A stretch of 64,000 nucleotides of DNA. Source: an uncultured Marvinbryantia sp. (GTDB lineage Bacteria; Bacillota; Clostridia; Lachnospirales; Lachnospiraceae). The position numbers were made by a program, and so were the translations under genes. The stretch spans positions 1 through 64,000 of the forward strand of contig NZ_CAJKOX010000003.1 in assembly GCF_905201705.1 (NCBI RefSeq). Direction: 5' to 3'. The notes under the pieces were generated by a model that was given only the letters and a program-made list of their open reading frames with translations, was not told the DNA's origin and ran no database searches. This document shows positions 58,260-64,000 of the stretch, in pieces (positions within the stretch are counted from its first letter, which is position 1; each line of letters begins with the position of its first letter).

Positions 58260-60931
58260 CCTTTTTCCTCCCAGACTTTTTGCATTTCAAACTTCCATAT
58301 CCCTCCCTTCATTTTCCGATGTAAAAATTTACCTTCCGGGAGAAACTCCTCCTGATATTCTTTCATAACGCCTTTCTGCCCATTGCACCAGACACTGGTT
58401 TCATTCTCCCAAATAACCGGCAGATATACATCTGCTGTGCAATTAAAAGGAATCTGAACCGTCATATCAAGCTTTTCTTCTGCTACATGCCACGCACATA
58501 ACAGCTTACCATAAATTGTCTCTATGCTTCCCTCTGCACTATTAAGACCTTTCGGAATAAGAGGCCGGACAATCGCATTTTGAAATCCCGGCCGCCGTTC
58601 ATCCACCCGCAGGCCTGCCAGATACTTATGAAAACAAACTGCGGCCGCTCCGGACATCGGATGATTATGAGATGCCATCCGTGATATCCCCCGATAATCT
58701 TCTACTTTTTCCCATCGTTCCCACAATGTGGTTGCGCCATTTTTCAACATATAGCCCCAGCTTGGATATGTTTCCTGCGTCAAAAGGGAATATGCTTCCT
58801 GTACAAAGCCATTCTGAAACAGCACTTCTAATACATATTTACTTCCCAGATTTCCGGTAGTCAGATGATATTCTTTTTTTTCAATATCTTCCTTCAAATT
58901 TCTAAGAACATCTGCCTTTTCTTTCCCGTCAAGCATTCCCAGATAAATCGGAAACGCATTACACGCCTGACTGTTTTCACAAAAATATCCGTTTTCTTTA
59001 TTAAAATACCGGGTTAGAAAAGCCTCTTTAATCTTTTCAGCCTTCCTTTCAAAACATATCCTGTCCTCTTCCTTTTCCAGGACATGTGCCATCTTTTCTA
59101 AAAGACGATAATTATAATACTGATATCCGGTCGCCATAAATACCGTTGGTGTAATAGCCGAAACCGCCCCGGATCCAATGCTGGAATGGTCACACCATTG
59201 CGAAGGGCTCGCCCAGTCTCCCATGGGGGAATACCGGACGATTCCGCCTTCCGAATGCCGTTCAAGATATTCCGCCCAGCGCCTGCAGCTATCATAGTTT
59301 TCCTCTAAAATCTTTGTATCCCCGTAAAAACAATATACATTCCACGGCACCAACAAAAAACTGCTGCTGACCGGATCTGCCGGTTTCTGCCCCATCCGCA
59401 GAAACGGAGCTGTATCACTGATTGCTCCGGTAGTTTTCCCCTGCGTGTCCCGGATATCGCCCATCCACTTCCGATACAGCATCGGCAGGCGATAATTGTA
59501 GAGTGCGCACTCATTCCGAACAGTCATGTCATTCAACCACCCCACCCGCTCAGCTCTCTGCGGACAGTCTGTGGGCAAACCATATAAATTACTTCGCTCT
59601 GTCCATAACATACACTGATAAAATCGGTTCAGCAGTTCGTTATCTGTCTGAAAACTGCTGATCTGCTTAACAGAGCTATGTACCACGCAGCCAATGACAT
59701 CCTTCTTTTCCGGTTTCGTTTCCATTCCCTCAATCTGTACATAGCGGAATCCATGATAAGTAAACCGGGGTTCAAACACCTCTGTGCCATTCCCTTTTAA
59801 AATAAAAGTATCCGTTGCATGAAGACCGTTTAAAGAACTGTCATTAATTGTATGATCTTCATTTATCAGCTCCGCAAATCGCATAGTAATCTTCTGTCCA
59901 ATGTGCCCGCATACGCATAGTCGAACCCAGCCTGCAAAGTTTTGTCCAAAGTCCACTGTAAAACTTCCGTCTGCACACTGCCAGATGGATACCGGCTCCC
60001 GTTCCTCCATGACCCGGATCGGCTCCATCATCTGCGCACGGACATCTCCGCCCGGAGAATCCTGCCAGAAGACTTTTTTCCAGTCCTTATCAGTGCGCAT
60101 GATAAAGTCTGCCGTATCAAATCCTGGTTGTTCCAGACGGGCGTCGTATGTCTCTCCGTGATAAATGCTGTTCCGGACAGAAGGTGCAAGTGCGGAGCAA
60201 AAACAATTATCACAATTTCCCAACAGCCATTCCTCTTCCCCATCCAGATACTCTATACGGATCTGAAATGCTATAAGATGCTCATTTTTTGCAATCCCAC
60301 GTTCTCCCAGCTCCATGGCAAACCAGCCATTTCCGATTTCCATTCCCAGAACATGCTCTCCTTCAGAAAGCTTCAGCGGATAAGTCTCATACAATATGGT
60401 TTTCGTATAATCTGTGCAGGCATTATTCAGCCTCGTGTCCCTGACTGCATTTCCATCCAGGGTAAGCTGGTAATAATTCGGACTCGCCACAAATACTGCC
60501 GCAGTTTTTATATCTTTTTTTACCTGAAACGGAAAACGAATCAGATAAGAATGGTTACGGATTCCTGCTCCGCCTATCCAGCTCTCCTCCCACTCTCGCG
60601 TTCTATCTTCCAGTATTCCAGTAAAAAACGTAAACACGGAACTCCTATATTGCCTGTTTTCACAAAATACCTCTACATAATAATAATATTTTGTCCCACT
60701 TTTTAATTTCTGTCCGTCATAATACACCAGATTACTTTCTTCCGATGCTACATAACCGCTATCCCAGACCGGAGAGCAAAAGCATTCCGAATCACAGACC
60801 ACGATCCGATACCCCTGCTGTGTTCCCCGGATTACATTTGACCCCCAGGAAAACCTTGGCGCCACACAGTCTATCCCCACCGGATTTTCCATCAATTCAC
60901 ACAAGCATAAAATCTCTGTCTGACTGTTCAT
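58256..60931 (-). CDS. Alpha-L-rhamnosidase (GH78)
   Basis: An 891-residue cytoplasmic GH78 enzyme removing terminal alpha-L-rhamnose. The N-terminal beta domain has NPVGIDCVAPRFSWGS; then a rhamnose-binding-like domain; then TVDFGQNFAGWVRL and ADAT-type region HGFRYVQIEG. The (alpha/alpha)6 barrel carries the GH78 signature DCPQRAERVGWLND near residue 470, with the acid Glu expected nearby (RNECALYN), then DWASPSQWCDHSS and the C-terminal WERWEKVEDYRGISRMASHNHPMSG. I use ATG 60931 behind GGGGGC. It lies between rbsC-like and ribokinase genes. Confidence 0.9.
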   Translation of the reverse strand: MNSQTEILCLCELMENPVGIDCVAPRFSWGSNVIRGTQQGYRIVVCDSECFCSPVWDSGYVASEESNLVYYDGQKLKSGTKYYYYVEVFCENRQYRSSVFTFFTGILEDRTREWEESWIGGAGIRNHSYLIRFPFQVKKDIKTAAVFVASPNYYQLTLDGNAVRDTRLNNACTDYTKTILYETYPLKLSEGEHVLGMEIGNGWFAMELGERGIAKNEHLIAFQIRIEYLDGEEEWLLGNCDNCFCSALAPSVRNSIYHGETYDARLEQPGFDTADFIMRTDKDWKKVFWQDSPGGDVRAQMMEPIRVMEEREPVSIWQCADGSFTVDFGQNFAGWVRLCVCGHIGQKITMRFAELINEDHTINDSSLNGLHATDTFILKGNGTEVFEPRFTYHGFRYVQIEGMETKPEKKDVIGCVVHSSVKQISSFQTDNELLNRFYQCMLWTERSNLYGLPTDCPQRAERVGWLNDMTVRNECALYNYRLPMLYRKWMGDIRDTQGKTTGAISDTAPFLRMGQKPADPVSSSFLLVPWNVYCFYGDTKILEENYDSCRRWAEYLERHSEGGIVRYSPMGDWASPSQWCDHSSIGSGAVSAITPTVFMATGYQYYNYRLLEKMAHVLEKEEDRICFERKAEKIKEAFLTRYFNKENGYFCENSQACNAFPIYLGMLDGKEKADVLRNLKEDIEKKEYHLTTGNLGSKYVLEVLFQNGFVQEAYSLLTQETYPSWGYMLKNGATTLWERWEKVEDYRGISRMASHNHPMSGAAAVCFHKYLAGLRVDERRPGFQNAIVRPLIPKGLNSAEGSIETIYGKLLCAWHVAEEKLDMTVQIPFNCTADVYLPVIWENETSVWCNGQKGVMKEYQEEFLPEGKFLHRKMKGGIWKFEMQKVWEEKG

Positions 60932-60941
60932 GCATTGCCCC

Positions 60942-61910
60942 CTATGCTTTCTGTGATTGGAACACACGATCCGTCACAGAATCCAGAATAATTGCAATAA
61001 TGATGATAACGCCTTTGCATACCCACTGCCAATAAGAAGAAACATTCAGCAAATTCAGCATATTATTAATGACTCCAATAAGCGCCACGCCAAACAAAGT
61101 CCCTACTACCTTTGCCTTGCCTCCATGCATCGGCGTACCGCCAATTACCACCGCTGCAATAGAATCCATCAAATAATTATCTCCTGCCCCCGGAATTGCC
61201 GATGCCACTCTTCCGGTCAGTACTGCCGCGCCAAGACCAAAACACAAGCCGCCAATCATCATTGTACTGATCTTAGTGAACCCAACACGGATTCCGGATA
61301 TTTCTGCCGCTGCCGCATTTCCTCCCACTGCAAGTACATGTCTGCCATAGGTGGTCTTTCCAAGAAGAATCGCCATCAATATTACCACAATAATCATAAT
61401 AAAAAACGGCATTGGCAAAAACCCGAAAATTCTTCCCTGGCCAAGGAATTTTACGCTGTCACTTAAGCCTCCGACAGATTTTCCATCTGTGATAATATAA
61501 GCAATTCCTTTAAATATCTCACCAGAAGCCAGTGTCAGTACAAAATTGGGAAGAGAAAATATACGCCCCATCGCCCCGTTAAACAACTCGCATATACATC
61601 CAATAAGCAGCGACAACAGCAATGCCGCCCAGAGCGGCATCACCCTGGATGCCAGCCCATAGCAGATTCCGCATAACCCGACAATGCTTCCAACAGACAA
61701 ATCCATCATACCGCCCGCCAGAATTATGGTATAGCCAATACTGATAATAGCAAGTACAGAAATCTGTCTCATTACGCCAGTAATATTATGGCTGCCAAGC
61801 GCCGTTCCAGATGTCAGGATAACAGATACCATCAGCATGATTATTGTTAAAATGACCGCTTTATTATTTAGTACCCACATCATTGTATTTCTATATGTTT
61901 TCTTTTTCAT
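60942..61910 (-). CDS. Ribose-type ABC transporter permease (RbsC family)
   Basis: A 322-residue CUT2 permease with eight to ten helices. Signatures: GGMMDLSVGSIVGLCG near residue 65 and the end-region IAAVVIGGTPMHGGKAKVVGTLFGVALIGVINNMLNL near 255, both RbsC hallmarks. Start ATG behind AGGAGG, 12 bp after the ATPase gene. Confidence 0.93.
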   Translation of the reverse strand: MKKKTYRNTMMWVLNNKAVILTIIMLMVSVILTSGTALGSHNITGVMRQISVLAIISIGYTIILAGGMMDLSVGSIVGLCGICYGLASRVMPLWAALLLSLLIGCICELFNGAMGRIFSLPNFVLTLASGEIFKGIAYIITDGKSVGGLSDSVKFLGQGRIFGFLPMPFFIMIIVVILMAILLGKTTYGRHVLAVGGNAAAAEISGIRVGFTKISTMMIGGLCFGLGAAVLTGRVASAIPGAGDNYLMDSIAAVVIGGTPMHGGKAKVVGTLFGVALIGVINNMLNLLNVSSYWQWVCKGVIIIIAIILDSVTDRVFQSQKA

Positions 61911-61922
61911 GTCATCCTCCTG

Positions 61923-63422
61923 CTATTTAACTCCAAATGCGCATTTCATAATATCATCTGAATTAAAATCCTCTCTCTGAAATTCCCCTGCAATAGCTCC
62001 CTGTCTCACTACCATAATCCGGTCTGAAATACCACACACCTCCGGAAGCTCAGATGAAATCAGCAGAATGGCCTTACCCTGTTTTGCAAGCTCTCCGATC
62101 AATTTATATATCTCTGCCTTTGCACCGACATCAATTCCGCGTGTAGGTTCATCCAGGATCAAAACATCCGGTTCTGTCAGAAGACATCTTGCTATAATCA
62201 CTTTCTGCTGATTTCCTCCCGACAATAGCGCAATTTCACTGTTCATGGAAGGAAACTTAATAGACAGCCGTTTCGCATAATCATCTGTATCATTTACTTC
62301 TTTTTTGCGGTTATAAAAACCATATTTTGTTATTTTCTGTAAATAAGCAAGTGATTCATTCGCACGCACAGACTGCATGGGGATAAGTCCTGTATGTCTT
62401 CTGTCCTCTGTAATCATAACCATCTTTTGCTCAATTGCCTGCTTTGCATTTGCAATATTGATCTCTTTTCCGTGCAGTTTAACAGTCCCCGATTCTTTCG
62501 GCGTAATCCCAAATAACGTTTCCATAATTTCTGTTCTTCCTGCTCCAAGAAGCCCGGCAAAGCCCAGAATTTCTCCTCTCCGCACAGTAAAACTGACATC
62601 ATTTACAATATTTCCTCTCTGCAAATGACTTACTTCTAAAACGGGTTCCCCGATTTCAACCTTTGCTTTTGGAAACATATCATTCATTTCCCGGCCAACC
62701 ATCTGATTTACCAACATCTCTTCCGTGACATCTGCTATCATTTTTTCACTAATGAACTCTCCGTCACGGAAGACTGTTGCCCGATCACATATGTGAAAAA
62801 CCTCATCAAATTTATGAGAAATATAGATAACCGCTTTCCCCGACTTTGAGAGCGACGAAATAATATCATATAGCTTGTCCACTTCCTCATCAGTAAGCGC
62901 ACTGGTCGGTTCATCCATAATGATAATATCAGAATCATACGATACTGCTCTTGCAATCTCTACCAGCTGCATCTCTGCAATGCTAAGACTTGAAACCACA
63001 GAAGACGGCTTTATATTCAAACCAAGCCTTGTCAAAATTGCTTCGGTCGCCTCCTCCTGTTTTTTCCTGTTATAGAATATTTTGTTTCCAAATTTCGCTT
63101 CCCGCCCGATCCAGATATTTTCCGAAACTGTTGTTGTAGGAACCAGACTGATTTCCTGATGAATCATTGAAATACCGTTTGCAAGCGCTTCCGCAGGTGA
63201 TTTTGGCGCATACTTTCTCCCTTTATATTCCATTTCACCGGAAGATGGCTGATATATGCCAAGAATGATTTTCATAAGTGTAGATTTACCAGCCCCATTT
63301 TCTCCAAGCAGCGCATGTACTTCTCCGGGATATATTGTCAGATTCACGCCCTTTAACGCCTGCACACCCGGAAAGCTTTTCGTCACATTTTTCACACATA
63401 AAACCGGTTTCTTTTTTTCCAT
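61923..63422 (-). CDS. Ribose-type ABC transporter ATP-binding protein (RbsA family)
   Basis: A 499-residue double ATPase. The first domain has Walker A GENGAGKST near residue 40 and signature LSIAEMQLVEIARA near 145; the second has the degenerate Walker A GLLGAGRTE near 290, signature LSGGNQQKVIIARCL near 402 and Walker B VLILDEPTRGID near 425. This arrangement, with only the first site fully catalytic, is standard for RbsA/MglA. Confidence 0.94.
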   Translation of the reverse strand: MEKKKPVLCVKNVTKSFPGVQALKGVNLTIYPGEVHALLGENGAGKSTLMKIILGIYQPSSGEMEYKGRKYAPKSPAEALANGISMIHQEISLVPTTTVSENIWIGREAKFGNKIFYNRKKQEEATEAILTRLGLNIKPSSVVSSLSIAEMQLVEIARAVSYDSDIIIMDEPTSALTDEEVDKLYDIISSLSKSGKAVIYISHKFDEVFHICDRATVFRDGEFISEKMIADVTEEMLVNQMVGREMNDMFPKAKVEIGEPVLEVSHLQRGNIVNDVSFTVRRGEILGFAGLLGAGRTEIMETLFGITPKESGTVKLHGKEINIANAKQAIEQKMVMITEDRRHTGLIPMQSVRANESLAYLQKITKYGFYNRKKEVNDTDDYAKRLSIKFPSMNSEIALLSGGNQQKVIIARCLLTEPDVLILDEPTRGIDVGAKAEIYKLIGELAKQGKAILLISSELPEVCGISDRIMVVRQGAIAGEFQREDFNSDDIMKCAFGVK

Positions 63423-63472
63423 ATCCTATCTCCATTTTATAACCAGACAGTTATATACATGCTTTCTGCCTT

Positions 63473-64000
63473 CTATTTACCAGCAAGTACTTCTTCCATA
63501 TTATCCTTTGTCATAAGCTGATAGCACTGCGGATCATAGATCTTATTTTCATACTCTTTGCCGTTTGCCACATCTCTGGAGACCGAAATAATTGCATCTG
63601 CCACCTTTGCAACACTCTGCCGAACAGTCGCATCTAATTCGCCGCTTTCCAGATATTGCTGTCCGATCGTACCGCCGTCACATCCGAATACAAGAAAATT
63701 ATCAAAGTCAACACCCGCTGCCGACAACGCCTGTATGCAGGCTGCCGCCATTTCATCATTTGCGCAGGCAATGCAGTTCATATCAGGCTGTGACTGCAGC
63801 CAGTCCTCTGCAAAAGCCATTGCGTCCTCTGCCGAAAATCCCGTTGCGATCTGCGTGGAAAAAGTGTTAATACGCTGCGGATCTACCACATCATAAATGC
63901 CGGTCTCTCTCTTTTTAATGGTATCACTTGCTGCTCCGTTTATATAACCCATATTAATCATACGGTCTTCATCTTCATCCAGCCATTCCTGCATATAGCC
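63473..64000 (-). CDS. Ribose-type sugar-binding protein, N-terminus beyond the right edge
   Basis: The C-terminal 175 residues of a periplasmic-binding-type protein of the RbsB/peripla_BP_4 family: CIACANDEMAAACIQALSAAGVD, FGCDGGTIGQQYLESGELDATVRQS and the final SRDVANGKEYEN are characteristic. The frame is open to the window end, so signal peptide and first lobe are missing. Its sugar is not determinable here; operon genes suggest ribose, rhamnose or a rhamnoside. Confidence 0.9.
   Translation of the reverse strand, partial: GYMQEWLDEDEDRMINMGYINGAASDTIKKRETGIYDVVDPQRINTFSTQIATGFSAEDAMAFAEDWLQSQPDMNCIACANDEMAAACIQALSAAGVDFDNFLVFGCDGGTIGQQYLESGELDATVRQSVAKVADAIISVSRDVANGKEYENKIYDPQCYQLMTKDNMEEVLAGK

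Noticed and set aside
1..64000. tRNA, rRNA, CRISPR, prophage or complete insertion sequence
   Set aside because: None was recognised on reading both strands; very diverged short RNAs cannot be excluded without a covariance search.

Overview
The window looks like a chromosomal segment of an anaerobic, gut-type Firmicute, most likely Lachnospiraceae (Clostridia). The basis is strong GGAGG-type ribosome sites, TTGACA-17-TATAAT promoters, about 50% GC, DxR-free cupin isomerase, Rpn-type PD-(D/E)XK proteins and a heavy load of carbohydrate ABC transporters with intracellular glycosidases. Genus or species cannot be read from the sequence. I saw no rRNA, tRNA, CRISPR array, prophage or complete insertion sequence.

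Layout. 1-1415: housekeeping pair rsmA (cut by the left edge) and tatD. 1635-5180: MerR regulator, YbjQ-like protein and an ABC-2 exporter. 5341-6306: PD-(D/E)XK transposase-like gene. 6849-12017: ferric-siderophore ABC importer (binding protein, ATPase, two permeases) with a convergently ordered AraC regulator upstream. 12298-26204: an 11-gene minus-strand sugar operon (lyxose/mannose isomerase, beta-mannosidase, binding protein, two permeases, SorC regulator, GH42-like hydrolase, two zinc dehydrogenases, DeoC aldolase, FGGY kinase). 26559-28352: oligoendopeptidase. 28896-38500: eight-gene Opp-type operon coupled to an esterase, a metallo-beta-lactamase/esterase fusion and a ceramidase-like protein. 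38683-40422: FUSC-like membrane protein, then a MarR regulator with a His-rich partner. 40575-52427: twelve-gene LacI-controlled catabolic operon. 52667-57174: LysR regulator and a two-subunit ABC exporter. 57342-64000: ribose-type ABC importer with a GH78 rhamnosidase and a ribokinase, cut by the right edge.

How it works together. The LacI operon (40575-52427) encodes an importer plus epimerase, dehydrogenase, lactonase, deacetylase, PLP lyase, two RidA proteins and an RraA-type aldolase, with no kinase. I infer a non-phosphorylative oxidative route for an N-acyl amino sugar; this is the best candidate for an undescribed system here. The MarR gene and the ABC exporter share a 19-bp promoter/operator sequence although about 13 kb of catabolic DNA lies between them.

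The window carries several lesions: an in-frame TAG near the start of the AraC gene, an in-frame TAA near the start of the beta-mannosidase, a probable ATG-to-ATC change at a siderophore permease start, and a 42-codon remnant of a second beta-mannosidase. Two families of small structured dispersed repeats occur between genes (12093-12226 with 41514-41670; 1478-1544 with 6519-6609).
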